Positions 12,001-22,200 of a stretch of DNA of 64,000 bases are shown piece by piece. The DNA comes from Nectonema munidae (Eukaryota > Nematomorpha > Nectonematoida > Nectonematidae). Both the position numbers and the translations under genes were made by a program. The first letter of the stretch is position 1. The number at the start of each line of letters is the position of its first letter. The stretch spans positions 2,604,001-2,668,000 of the forward strand of contig JAUIRK010001052.1 in the NCBI GenBank assembly GCA_030549495.1. The letters are read 5' to 3'. Below the pieces are notes generated by a model, which did no database searches, was not told the origin of the DNA, and saw only the letters and a list, made by a program, of their open reading frames with translations.

Positions 12001-12921
12001 GTAGTATCTTCAATTAATATTTATTATTGAAGTATACTTTAGAAAAAAGTCAAACAAACATCGATTACAAATTTGATTCAACTTCTCTATACTTTCCCAG
12101 AACTGTATAATTTTTATCATATAATTGGGATGATAAATTTTTTTTGCAATTGAGGTACAAATTTTTTCTATTCAAAACATCTATTTACATGACCCTCTAT
12201 CTATTAAGACCATTTCTCTATTGAGACCATGGTTTTTTAAATCAAGAAAAATTACATATGATAAGGAAATTGATAGAAAAATTTGGCACTGGTTTTGTGT
12301 TCATCCTACAATTCAAGTTTCAAATGTAAAACTTGTTTTTTACCTCCAAACGCAACATAAAGGTTGCAACCAAACAATGCAGGAATTATTAAACACGTTA
12401 ATCCTTTTTAACCTTAACAGCGTTTCTTCACTAAAGGAAAAAAGTGTTAGATCAATACTTCACTTAAAATTTAACGCACACACTAATGAAAAATTTGTTT
12501 TAATGAACAGATTAAAAATAAGTTGCAAGTACATCGTTTTCCTTTTAAGTTTTTTTCATGACAATTAATCTTGATATTGCAAATTTGTACATTTTATCCA
12601 GTAGTTTGAATGATTACAACCTGAGAAGGCCACTTAAGATGCCCGTTGAGAGCGCTAAAAATAAAAAAATGCTCAAACAGTTTTGTTAGATTAATTCAAA
12701 AAAAATATCGAAGATTTATATTTCTGCATTCTTTTTTATGTATGTTTATGTTGTAGTAATATAATAAATAAGTACCAATTAAGGTGGCAACTTTTGTCTT
12801 TTCCATTTGACAGCCGCTATAGACAGGTTTGACCTCAAAATTAACAAAACGTGGAAAATAAGTGTTAAAGAATAGTACACTTTCGTAAATTGGAATTTTT
12901 GAGTAACTAACCGCCATTCAT
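42..12921 (-). CDS. BET1: BET1-like Qc-SNARE gene, 3' end beyond left edge
   Basis: BET1 is a membrane-anchored Qc-SNARE of ER-to-Golgi vesicle fusion. Three minus-strand exons are proposed: 12912-12921 (ATG AAT GGC G), 1285-1382 and 42-98. The splice phases agree (1 nt + 2 nt, then 0). The joined product begins MNGDQNNSSSPLLSHIEEQ and continues with VKELADKVSALKS and ITIDIGTEVKSQKSLLDDM, which follows the BET1 SNARE helix. The predicted zero-layer glutamine is near residue 48, in VKSQKSLL. The rest of the helix and the C-terminal membrane anchor must lie in a further exon left of the window. Introns are 1.2 kb and 11.5 kb and packed with mobile elements. Exons 2 and 3 are strong; exon 1 is a prediction from phase, a GTTAGT donor and position. 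The symbol follows the family; BET1L is a possible alternative. Confidence 0.75.
209..345. mobile_element. piggyBac-like MITE, copy 1 of a head-to-head pair
   Basis: TTAA-CCCGTTAACGACC at the left and GGCGTTAACGGG-TTAA at the right give short terminal inverted repeats flanked by TTAA, the piggyBac target. The 129-bp body has no coding capacity. The right TTAA (342-345) is shared with the next copy. It lies in BET1 intron 2. Confidence 0.8.
342..469. mobile_element. piggyBac-like MITE, copy 2 (inverted)
   Basis: It is the reverse complement of copy 1 across nearly its whole length, bounded by TTAA at 342-345 and 466-469. It contains the perfect 16-bp palindrome GTCGACATATGTCGAC at 362-377. 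Confidence 0.8.
655..1103. mobile_element. Non-autonomous hAT element (449 bp)
   Basis: Both ends carry the 15-bp perfect terminal inverted repeat CAGTGGTTCCCAACC, the Charlie-type hAT terminus. The element is flanked by an 8-bp target duplication ATATAGTG (647-654 and 1104-1111). No open frame inside. It lies in BET1 intron 2. Confidence 0.92.
1285..1382 (-). CDS. BET1: BET1-like exon 2 (N-terminal SNARE heptads)
   Basis: The 98-bp exon has acceptor GTGTTTAG and donor GTATTT, starting 2 nt into a codon and ending in phase 0. It encodes QNNSSSPLLSHIEEQNDEK followed by VKELADKVSALKS, the start of the Qc helix. The open frame runs on past the donor for about 30 codons, but those residues do not resemble BET1, so the donor is preferred. 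Confidence 0.8.
1476..1544 (+). repeat. 69-bp direct repeat, left copy
   Basis: It is identical over 69 bp to 3846-3914. The two copies bracket a 2.3-kb block containing a LINE remnant, an inverted repeat and minisatellites. Confidence 0.85.
1761..2890 (+). mobile_element. Degenerate LINE: gag-like ORF and endonuclease start
   Basis: A 118-codon frame (1761-2117) of basic, RNA-binding character with AFKVYLCLKKFSKI and KLYAKFKDKNELEKASEFLN resembles the gag-like ORF1 of Jockey/CR1 LINEs. About 2270-2440 gives a broken zinc-knuckle-like stretch (VKCPVEKGIACLKC). At 2588-2660 LNILTFNSRSIPSKFDGL matches the opening of an exo-endo-phosphatase endonuclease. Stops and frame changes are frequent, so the copy is dead. 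No terminal repeats found. Confidence 0.55.
2998..3230. repeat. Perfect 86-bp inverted repeat with 61-bp loop
   Basis: Arms 2998-3083 and 3145-3230 are exact reverse complements as read. The arm echoes a degenerate sequence at 3318-3363, so it probably arose by inverted duplication of a local repeat. No TTAA, TA or 8-bp target duplication is seen at the edges. Confidence 0.9.
3266..3700 (+). repeat. Higher-order tandem repeat, about 140-160 bp units
   Basis: Three partial units start with GGTAATAACTT at 3266, 3428 and 3567, followed by a CTCCCCGAATGA box (in the second and third) and a TAGCAAAATATGAAC-like segment. A diverged copy of the end of this array occurs on the opposite strand at about 26990-27095. 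Confidence 0.75.
3503..3792 (+). repeat. 28-bp minisatellite in two blocks
   Basis: The unit GGTTGGAGATGAATCATCGT + AGTATACA repeats at 3503 and 3531 and again at 3699, 3727, 3755 and 3783, separated by the larger repeat unit. Units differ by one to three bases. Confidence 0.88.
3846..3914 (+). repeat. 69-bp direct repeat, right copy
   Basis: Identical partner of 1476-1544 in the same orientation. Identity over this length implies a recent duplication or a conserved repeat subunit. Confidence 0.85.
4325..4800 (+). mobile_element. LINE remnant, C-terminal part of reverse transcriptase ORF
   Basis: Pieces such as HVILDRILIIQKKIIRSIF, YNEHTNGKF and KVNLIKIEIKFFSGQCPINF follow the region after the reverse transcriptase of CR1/Jockey-type LINEs. 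The downstream 60-codon frame (4604-4786) continues it. There are several stops. It lies in BET1 intron 1. Confidence 0.6.
4800..6690. other. No recognisable feature
   Basis: AT-rich sequence inside BET1 intron 1. An 85-codon frame at 5527-5784 has no recognisable motif and hydrophobic/AT-driven composition. I see no repeats of note. Confidence 0.5.
6690..7830 (-). mobile_element. LINE remnant with RNase H domain and tetranucleotide tail
   Basis: The minus-strand frames contain LCWCPAHLNIAENSLVDYF, the RNase H C-terminal motif of I-superfamily LINE ORF2 proteins, then FTPPRSTIRWLSGHCEFRAY and LFRIKVSKSSYCRF, the cysteine-bearing C-terminus. The same order occurs in the full-length LINE at 42-47 kb. 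The 3' end is marked by a (CTAC)n-type tail at about 6697-6712. Several frame breaks. Confidence 0.7.
7748..7763. repeat. 16-bp perfect palindrome
   Basis: TGTAGCAGCTGCTACA. The following GCTACATGCCCTGCGCTT recurs in diverged form at 8469-8490, so these copies bracket the hAT fragment between them and may be element-end sequence. Confidence 0.6.
7830..8500 (+). mobile_element. hAT (ZMYM1-like) transposase fragment
   Basis: Reading frames give DLNIASALCAFLTGFLQSFR, then FLAVIDSLLSALEQRRKAYT, RVSFLRNLHDLSPAQIEKNG and AYPQHLDDGLKDGLSHFSEF. This is the middle of DUF4371/ZMYM1-type hAT proteins. The longest intact frame is 8163-8414. The N-terminal and C-terminal parts are missing. It abuts the LINE remnant at 7830. 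Confidence 0.7.
8750..8960 (+). repeat. Diverged copies of the ~150-bp dispersed tandem repeat
   Basis: The segments with TAAAAATAGATATTTTATTT and GAAACCAGCAT match the unit tandemly repeated at 20463-21275, and again near 22660-22915 and 31255. Confidence 0.5.
9170..10920 (+). mobile_element. hAT transposase remnant with hATC dimerisation domain
   Basis: Frames in order: KIAAKVSCGRTKSEAIAMNF (9290), EKVSCLSADNANFNFGNKC and NPHILHNAIKCGMGKMNVDI (9560-9750), RYVPTRWLSLLPCIERILHS (9830) and ELSIPGTSAFFERVFSVIS (10490). This is the RNase H-like core and C-terminal dimerisation domain of ZBED-type hAT proteins. A frame of 86 codons (10188-10448) covers the insertion domain. Several frame breaks; the hATC end is tandemly duplicated. 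Terminal repeats not located. It lies in BET1 intron 1. Confidence 0.8.
10433..10808 (+). repeat. 191-bp tandem duplication of the hATC segment
   Basis: 10433-10617 is repeated at 10624-10808, with one mismatch seen in 185 bp. Both units encode the LSIPGTSAFFERVFSVISS motif. The near-identity makes this much younger than the surrounding decay. Confidence 0.92.
11010..11400 (+). repeat. hAT-like terminus followed by dispersed repeat
   Basis: TAGGGATGGGCAAAAA at about 11012 looks like a hAT 5' terminus. 11128-11395 is similar along its length, same orientation, to 21285-21600 (shared AACTGTATATAATTATAAAT, CTACAGATAATG and CATTCAACTACCATGAA blocks). No partner terminus found. Confidence 0.5.
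11400..12180. other. No coding feature seen
   Basis: AT-rich intron sequence. CAGTGGCCTAAGGACCATCT at about 11805 resembles a pogo/Tigger terminus and may belong to the derivative that follows. Confidence 0.35.
12190..12580 (+). mobile_element. Tigger/pogo internal-deletion derivative
   Basis: A 115-codon frame begins with SRKITYDKEIDRKIWHWFC, like the CENP-B-type DNA-binding region. It jumps directly to a sequence whose neighbouring frame reads LVFLPPNAT and LQPNNAGIIKHV, the region around the third catalytic Asp of Tigger transposases (here Asn). The catalytic core between is missing. The preamble CTATTAAGACC / CTATTGAGACC (12205-12235) resembles Tigger subterminal repeats. Confidence 0.55.
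12912..12921 (-). CDS. BET1: BET1-like exon 1 (proposed, 10 bp coding)
   Basis: ATG AAT GGC G is followed by GTTAGT. Joined to exon 2 this reads M-N-G-D-Q-N-N in frame. It lies immediately downstream of the SNAP29 poly(A) signal on the same strand. The exon is too short to be proved by sequence; the support is phase, donor quality, position, and known BET1 genes having very short first coding exons. Confidence 0.5.
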
Positions 12922-12985
12922 AGTGGACGAGACACTATCTTTGAGGCTTCGAGTTGACCACGCCTGATATAAAGCGAAACAAAAC

Positions 12986-12991
12986 TTTATT
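12986..12991 (-). terminator. Poly(A) signal of SNAP29-like gene
   Basis: AATAAA on the minus strand lies 56 nt after the stop codon. About 21 nt further on is a pyrimidine-rich ATATCAG acceptor-like site (AG at 12964-12965), then the proposed BET1 start at 12921. This spacing matters for the operon idea. Confidence 0.7.
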
Positions 12992-13047
12992 AAATTTATA
13001 AATAATTATAAAAAAATATTAATATACAATTGAAACTTGGACTGAAT

Positions 13048-13214
13048 TTACTTTTTTAAAATCTTTCTAATTTCTTTATTTTGAGTGTGAATTCTAGCAT
13101 CAGATTTCTCAACCTTTCCAGATATTTTTTCAACAAGTGTATTTTGTTCTTCAAGTTCAACAGACATACTCGTGGCTAGTTCCTTCAAGCGTGACATACC
13201 TTGTGCCATACTCT
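13048..13214 (-). CDS. SNAP29: SNAP29-like exon 3 (Qc SNARE helix and stop)
   Basis: The acceptor is TTTTATAACAG. The first two bases complete a Glu codon begun in exon 2, giving NLESMAQGMSRLKELA, then a Qc helix ending NKEIRKILKK and TAA. There is no membrane anchor after the helix, as expected for SNAP29. Confidence 0.93.
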
Positions 13215-16200
13215 CTGTTATAAAAGTAGAATTAAAAATTAATAAGTTTATACTAAAAGAAAAACTTCAATAGAAAATTAATAAATGCATGAGGTAATTG
13301 CGGTTCTGCTCACCGAGTTAGGAAGGCATATGAAAATAATTTTTTTAAATCATCATTTAGAATTCTTCTTATATAAAAAGTTGCGATCATAGATATAAAT
13401 CTCTAATATTGATTGGATAAACAAACCTACTACATCCATTTAGGTATTGTAGTTAACAATATTGTTAAAAATGTAGTTTGAACGATTCCATCTTTTATAA
13501 ACTAAATACAATGAGTTTATATTAGTATCAAAAATTGTAAAACTATATTTTCCTCATTATGTATTTTATCCGTATGTTTACACTTTTTATGAATATCGTA
13601 TAGAATATAGATGAATATAAATTTATTTATTACTTTTTTAACTCATTTATTGAATGGGAGATCAGAGTCTCATTCAGAAGCGCACATCCTCAAAATTTTT
13701 GAGGGGACGAGCTTTTTTTATACAATTTTTAAAATTTATTATGAAAGAATTTTTGCCCAATGAACAGACCACCATTATTACCCGACATTATGCATGCCTG
13801 TAAGTTCCCAATCCTAACAAGCAGTTCCACGAAGACCGAGTTGGAGTCACTGAGTGAATCGTTTTTCGCAAAATACTTTAAAATTTTTATAATTGAATGA
13901 TCATTTTTAAAATTAAATTCGTGAACTGGGAACTACTTTATTGAGCTCCGAATAATTTGGGTATACACAAATACTTCTACTAAATTAGGATAATTTACCC
14001 GTTTGCCGATACCTGCCTTAGATAAAAAGTATAAAACAATGCAAAACAATTAAAGTTTTAAAATAAATCAAAACTTTATTAAGTTTTTAATAAGGTTTTA
14101 AAATATTTAAGTTTTGTTACTGCCAAGGATATTACGTTCATGATGATTATAATGAATTAATGTAATTTATCTAACTGATAATACGATCACATCTAAATGT
14201 TAAAATAAGTAAAATAAATTTATCATCTAAACAGATTTTAGTATCATTATAAACATATGTCTAATAAACATTGGTAAGACGGACTGGCACACCAATAAGT
14301 CACGTTAAAACAAAATCAACCTTTATAAATCTTTTTTTATCTCTAATGTGTATACTATGTGTTTATTTCAATGTTTTTTACATTAAATTATTTAATAATA
14401 CATTAACTTATATTTCTTGCTTTATAATTTACTATTTGGTTCCTATTATTACATTCTAGAATTTTGTACTCTTTTGATTGGACCTTTTATAAGTTTTCCT
14501 GGTAAAATTTTTCGCCAATTGGGTCAATACGTGTTGTAACACCAGTAGCGTACCAAAGGAGGGGAGAGGCCAAGAAAGCGATTCGCTCCCTCCGCCACAA
14601 TTTATATGTAATATAGAATTTAAGTTTTTGATGTTTTGAAGTTGTAGAACTTTTAAGGGGTGGTAAATTTTAAAGACGTCACTTTTTTTAGTTACGTCAT
14701 TGTAGTTTGTAGGTTGTTTGTATTTACACGCTGGCTCCTTTCGGTATTATAATGGCCTTAATGTAAAAGTCACGACTTACAAAATTTTTTAATCTTTGCT
14801 AATATTGTTTAACGGTTATACCTTATATCTTTTATTTAAGTGACACAAATTAAAAACTAAACGATTGTGTTCCAATGCTCAAACTAGAAAGTTAAAAACA
14901 CTAATTAATTTATGACGAAAATTTTTAATTTTAATTATTTGATGATGAAAAATAAACATACATTTCTTCAGAATGCGCTAATATAAATGAGTTTCAAAGG
15001 CCGTAGAATATTTAAGTAAACTTTAAAACAAAAATTTACTATTTTATCTTAAAAAAATAACAGAAGATATTATTATTGAACTTACCTAAATTTTGATCAA
15101 ATAATTTCTCATATTCTTGATTAGGAGAACTTTTGACAGTTTTAGTTTCAAGATTATTTTCGATAGTTGGAAAATTCTGTTTTGAAAAGGAGGATCTATT
15201 TTGAGAAGGAATTGTTAGAGTGCTTTTATTTGAGGATAGAAAAGTGGAAACATTTGCAGACGAAGTTTCTTTATTTTTTGAAAAAAATTTTTTGAAGGAA
15301 CCCCAAAAATTCTTCATAGCTTCGATATTTTTTTCTGATTGATTCAACGTATGGTCCATAGAATCAAGGCGGTGATCAATGGCATTAAGTTTGTCTCTTT
15401 GATTAGCTAGTTCCTTTAATGATTTATTACAAACATTTAAATTAGCATATTATAAATGATAACACCAAAAAATAATAACCTAATTTTAATAACTAAGGAA
15501 ACTTGAGGAAAAAATTTTAAATTTCTAAAACATTCTAGAACCTTGAAGATAACACGGATAAAACAGAGGAGTGTGGAAAAAACAAGAAAAAATACAAATT
15601 ATAGAAGAATGTTGAGTTAATAATCAATGAATCATTTTTAATAAATATGAATGAAATAGTGGTGAAGTGTAATCAAAAAGTTGGTAACCATATAATGTAC
15701 ATGGTAAAAGAGTATAGAACTTCATTGATGAAAATAATCTAGTAAAATTTGGCCTGAAGAAATAGAAGAAAAGGCAAATATAGGAAAGTGTACGAAGAGG
15801 AACTTTCAGGGTTAGTATTCTTATAATTTAACGAACGTTATGTGTGCCTATAAGCAGAGGTTGAGGCAGAGTTAAGAGTGATGAGTAGAGCATTTTGGAA
15901 GGAAACATCAGTTGCAGTCGGTAAAAAAAGTGACAGTTGATTTTTTTTATAGAAAATAAACTTTTGAAAGAAACTGCGCTCTATCAATTATAGATATTGC
16001 TAAATTAAAAAAATTCATGCTTTGATCTAAATCTATATCTCTTTTGATATAGGCGTAATGAATCAGAATGCTCATCTTATTTCAGTACTATCATTTTTTA
16101 TAGGATATTTATATTATATGTGTACAATCGAAAAAGGAGTATATTTTTTGAAATCGGAAAAAATGTGCAGATAAATAAAATTGGCTTATTCTATATACGT

Positions 16201-19200
16201 TGAATAAAAAAAGAGAAAGAATGCCGATAAAGTCTAAATTGACATATCATAACTTAACAAAGAGCACGTGCGTGATTTTTCTTTTAAATTCAGTAGCAAA
16301 TTCTAATAATTACCTAAAATGTCTCACATGGTTGAAATTTATAATCTACAAGTAAAACTTTGTCGGTTCATAAAAAAAGTGAATGATGTAACAAGCTTAT
16401 TCATTAATTTAAAATTCTTTTGAAATAATAATAATAGCGTTAAAAAATTATTTTTTAAGAATAGAATGCATCGTGGTTCAAGTTATCGAAGACCGAAATG
16501 CTTTCTCGCTCTTGGAATGAATATGAGAAAACGTTCGTCTCTGCTCACTAAAACATTCAATTTTGGAGGAGTCGCCTTAATATGAGTGACTCATTAACTT
16601 TTTGTATAATTCAAGCGGTGTTTTTAAATTTTATTATATTAAACATCAAGTTAAATATTGTGCATTGTTTTTTGTCCTACTGAATTTAAACTTAAAGATT
16701 GATGAGTGTACAAAAATGAGAAGTAGCAAAATAGTGACATTTGCTGCATAAAAAGAATATTAAAAAGTTGGTTATAGGACTGGACCTCCGTATTTTGGTG
16801 GCTTTGAATTTAAAGTCTAGATACATCTCTGAACTAATTGTTGTATAGACACATTTTAGATAATATCGAGTTGAGAACAAAATTCCCATTTTTGAAAATA
16901 TATATTAGATTGTAGGGTAAGGCCGATTCTGGTAATAATCAGAATCACAAAAATTCTTATAATTGTAAGCAGAATCATAATCATTTTTTTAAAAACCCAA
17001 AATCAGAACAAGAGAATCATAAAAATCAATAATTACGGTTTTTTGGGCATTTTAATCAGTGTAATCTATCTATTATAGCTTAACCCTATTAGTGCTGGGC
17101 TTAATTTGTCCGCTCAAGTGCTGGTCCGTAAAGTGCCCCCCCCCCCCCCACTATTTTTCTCAGATATTAATAAGTTTGTATAAATATTTTTAATGATACA
17201 TATATATTTCATCTATGCTGAATTCAGTGGTTATATCCATTTTTTTAATCAAAATCAATCAAACCTGTCAAAAAATTGATTTATATTTGACAGCTCATCT
17301 CAAAAAGAACTTTTTATTTAAATAATTATATAAAGTTTTTTACACATTTATACCAATTTTCAACTATGCTAAATTCAGTGGTGATAATCATTTTTTTTTA
17401 TGAAAATCAATCAAACCTGTCAAAAATTGATTTATATATGACATTTATTTTTTAATGAAAATCAATCAAACCTGTCAAAAAATGGATTTATCTCAAAAAG
17501 AAACATTTTATTTGAATATTTATATAAAGTTTTTACACATATATACCCATTTTCAAGTACGCTTTGTTTACTGGTGATATTCCTTCTTTTTTTTAAATAA
17601 AAATCAGTCAAATCTGACAAAAAATAATTTAAATATTATAGCCCATGTCAAAATTAAAATTTTTATTCTTATAAAAAGTTTTTTATACACACATACCTAT
17701 TTTCAAGTATGCAGAATTTAATGGTGATATTTTTTATGAAATCAATACAACCTGTCAAAAAATCAATTAAACCTGTAAATCAATGTCAAATATATAAACT
17801 TCAAAATAAACCAACTTTAGATGTTTAATTCACTCAAAATATTTCATTCTACAGTAACTTATGTAACTCGATAGGACCTCCATCATTTTGGCTATAAATT
17901 CGTTATCGGCTCGTAGCCTCTACGTCATAATAATTTACAGTGTCATTTTGCTATTAATTCTATGATGATCCTTTCTTGGTAGCTCTTTTTTCATTAGAAA
18001 TTTATTTTCTTCAATGTGTGTTTGAAAAATTGGCATTGTTAGAGGTTGAAAAAAAATTAAAATCCAAGACACAAATTGCAAAACAGTTTGGAATACCGTT
18101 GAACACATTGTCAACATGGATAAAAAAATCTAATGAAATAAATCAAGCCTATGAAAATGAAAATTCTTCAATTAAACGTGTTCGTCTTCCACACTATCCT
18201 GATGTAGAAGAAGCCCTTTTCATTTGGTTTAAAGACGCACGGGCACAAAATATTCCTATTTCAGGCCCGATGTTACAAGAAAAAGCAGCAAAGTATGCAT
18301 CAGACTTTCAGCACTCAAACTTTACTTGCAGTGATGGTTGGCTAACAAAATTTAAGGATAGACATAACATATGTTTTCGTACTCTATGTGGAGAGTCAAG
18401 AAGTGTAACAGATGATCAAATTGAGAACTGGGTCTCCACGTTCTTACCAAGACTTCTTAACAAGTACGCTCCAAATTGTATTTACAACGCTGACGAGACA
18501 GGACTTTTCTATAAGCTTCTTCCTTCCAAGTCACTAACTCTTCCAACAAAATACAGGAACAATAAAAAGGCCTGGATGACATCAAAGATTTTTACAAACT
18601 GGCTGATAACATTAAACCGTCGATTCTGCTTTGAAAAAAAAGATTGCTCTCATAGTAGATAATATTTCTTCTCACTCACGCTTTGCACTTACTAATATTG
18701 AGATCGTTTATTTACCTCCAAACATAACTTCCAAAACACAACCAATGGATCAGGGTATTATAAAAAACTTGAAAACAAATTACCGACGTATATTTGTTGA
18801 CAAACTTACCACATCCATGGAAAATAATAACCCTATTGTCAAAGTAACTGTTCTTGATGCTTTGTATATGCTTCAAAGGGCATATGCTTCTGTTACTTCA
18901 AAAACAATTGCTAATTGTTTCAAAAAAGCACAATTGTCTGATGATAACACCAACGTTAGTGTCGAAGACGAAAATGATGTTCAATTAGAAGTTTGCAAAA
19001 GAGCTACTACGTTTGGGGTGAAAGTGGAGTCATTTGAAGATTATGTTATTGTCGATGAAAGAGTGATAACCTGTGGGCCTATCACTGATGAAGGAATCGT
19101 TGCTGCTGTCAGCGACAAACGCAATCAAGGCGAACAAGAAGATAATGATGAAGAAAACGAAGAGAACGAAAGTACTGGCACAGATTTACCCACACCAGTA

Positions 19201-22200
19201 GCTGCTTTAAGCATATGTGCAACTCTGCGTAAATTTATACAATCCCGAAGTGATGGTGAAGCGTTATTAGACAAACTCACACACATTGAAAATTTCATTG
19301 ATGAAATCAAATGTTCTGAACTCAAACAAACATGCATAGATGATTATTTTTACAAAATGAAAAATGATTGATATAATAAATAAACTTTTTTTACCTTTTC
19401 TAAAACAATAATCTTTTTACAGGTCACTTTTTAGTAAAATTATTTACACTTTTAATGAGGGATGCATCTAAGTTATGATGAAGAAAATTCTCACGCTCTC
19501 TTCTACCAGGGGTAGATCTAAATAAAGATGGGTAAATTTATGCCTTCTTGCCAAACCAGGATAACAAGAATGGGTTTAGATGGGGACTCAGAGTGGGGTG
19601 TGTAGTTGCTTTTAAAAAATACTTTTCTATCTTCCATTCCCGCTTCCTTACTAAAAATTTCTACATCTTTTACTGTTTTCAATATGAAATCTTTTTCAAA
19701 AAACTCGGAAATTTCAACCATAAAATCAGTTTTGAACTCAAACAAACATGTTATAAATAATAAAAATATGGTTTTGTTGATAAATTTTAATTTCTCAATT
19801 TGTTTGCTTCACATGTGTTTTCGTTATTAACACTTTCTTCATTAATCTAAAATTCATTTAAACACAAATTGTCTTGTTATTATGTACAAACCTTATTACA
19901 CAATATATAAGTTTCTTTATTTACAATAGTAAATTTCTTTGCACAAGTACCCCTCCTCTTACCAAAAACTTTGACACTATTAATAGAGTATGTTTTTCAA
20001 CCCAACAAGGCACTATATTATATTCTTACAAAATAAACTCAAAACATCAGACTTTTTTCCAACTTTTTTCCTAGAAAATTTAGCAGATTTGAGTCCAAGT
20101 TTTGTTGAGTCGAACTCAAGATAACTAGAAGTGTTTGGCCAAGGCCGTTGAACTTCGAGTAAACGAGAATTTTTCAATTATTTGTTTTGATCACATGTTC
20201 TCTTTTCAATTTTTCAACTTGGTTCCTTCTCTCATACAAATTTTCAAAAGATTTTATAATACGTTTTGTTTTTTTTTAAATAAATATTTCATACTCAAGA
20301 TAATTCGAGAAAGTATTATAAGCCAAAATATACAAAAAAAAAAGTTTTTTGAAAAATTTTATAGAATTGATTTTCAGGCATACATTACTAATTCAATTGC
20401 CACTTCGAGATATTTTTTAACCGCATTAGCCAAAATGGACTACATAAATAAAATAAGAATAATCGATTTTGTATAAAAATAGATATTTTATTTTTTGGAA
20501 AGATATTTTATGTAAATTTCAAAAATAATTCTGTAGACATTAGACGTAAATCGAACATTTGATTGACACTTTCAGAGATTTATAACCTGTAAATGCGAAA
20601 ACTGATTTCAGAAATATAACTATCATGGTTGAATTGGTATAAAAACATATATTTCATGTAAAATTAGAGAGAATATTTTTGGATATAGTTTTCAGACATA
20701 ACTACAAATTTGATTGACACTGGCTGTAAAACTTCTAAATGCGAAAACTGCGTCCAGAAATGAAACCATCATGATCTATTTGCTATAAAAACATATATTT
20801 CATCTAAAATTGGATTCAATATTTGTGGAAACAAATTTTAGAACTATACGCAAATTTGATTGATACTTATAGGTATTTTCAAATCCTAACTACAAAAATT
20901 GAGTCCATAAATGAAACTAGCATGGTTGATTTGGTATAAAACATATATTTCATTGGAAAATTTGAGTGATTGTTTTTGGAGACAATTTTTAGAAGTAAAC
21001 CGCAAATATGATTAACACTTATAGGTACTATTTTCAAATCCTAAATGTTTAAAAAATGAGTCTAGAAATGAAACTAGCGTGGCCGATTTAGGATAACACA
21101 TATATTTTATGTAAAATTTGAAGGAATGTTTTTGGAGACAACTTTTTAGAAATAAACGCAAATTTGATTAACACTTATAGGTATTTTAGATCCTAAATGT
21201 AAAAAATGAGCCTAGAAATGAAACCAACATGGCTGATTTAGTATAAAAACATATATTTTATGTAAAATTTGAAGGAAAAATTTATTACATATATTTCTCA
21301 TTAATGAAAATTTTGATTGACATTTTCTAAAAAGTAGTCATGATTATTGAAAGAATTAAATATATAAAGTGTTATGGGTTCAAAACTGTATATAATTATA
21401 AATTTTCAAGGTAGTATATACAGTATAGATCCTAGGTTATAAGGTTTACTACAGATAATGCCAAAATTTTAATTTTGATTGACAGTTTTGGGCATTAAGG
21501 GCTCATTCAACTACCATGAAAATGGTATCATAAGATGCAGTTAGCGATTTTAGGAATGGTCACGAAATAGGGATATGATTCAGCCAATTTTGTACAATTA
21601 ATTTACAGCACTAATAATTCGTGACGGACTATTTTCATTTCCTCGGTGAGTGGGGGGGGGGGTGGGGGGTTCTTGAAATATTGAAAATTTTTACAAAATT
21701 ATAGCGGAACCCACTAAATAATTAATTGCGAATCTGATGGTGTTATTTATTTTCCATGAAAATCAATCAAACCTGTCAAAAATCTATCAAACTTATCATC
21801 AATGTCAATTGCGTATAAAGCAAAGTGAACTCAATGAGTAAAAATTTTGATAATTTTCACTAGCCTCGCACGACCATTAGTTATCTGGTTATTCGGGCCA
21901 GTTCTTTAGATCGTTAGCTTTTGTTTGTGGGAAATTTCAACCTATTTGATACGTAATTCATATTTCATTCTAGATACGATTTAGGTGTCTGGTTACCTTT
22001 TAATGTAGGTGGTCAGATAAATTCAAAAAATTATCTTTCGTAAGTTACATAATAAATACAAATAAAATGAAAATTTTTCCACATTTATTTCAGTCTAACA
22101 TAATTAAACATTAACATTTTACAGAAAAGTTTTTGCCATATATGATTGAGTTCTCTTGTTGAGCTAAAGGGTAGTGCTCCAATTACAATTACAGTCATTC

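Larger units (their letters stand above)
17855..20170 (+). mobile_element. Tigger/pogo DNA transposon (approximate limits)
   Basis: A transposase gene (17976-19371) with a poly(A) signal is flanked by sequences resembling Tigger ends: TACAGTAACTTATGTAACTC at 17851 and, on the other side, a segment with GTTGAACTTCGAGT at about 20145 that reads as inverted ACTCGAAGTTCAAC. Ends are too diverged for exact limits. It lies in SNAP29 intron 1, opposite strand to the gene. Confidence 0.55.

Noticed and set aside
12696-12917. 73-codon minus-strand frame starting MAVSYSK
   Set aside because: It starts at the BET1 exon 1 donor and runs into the intron; no family resemblance. The overlapping ATG at 12921 in another frame fits BET1 better.
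18670-19371. Independent second gene starting at 18631
   Set aside because: It continues the Tigger DDE domain in a shifted frame after an A8 run.
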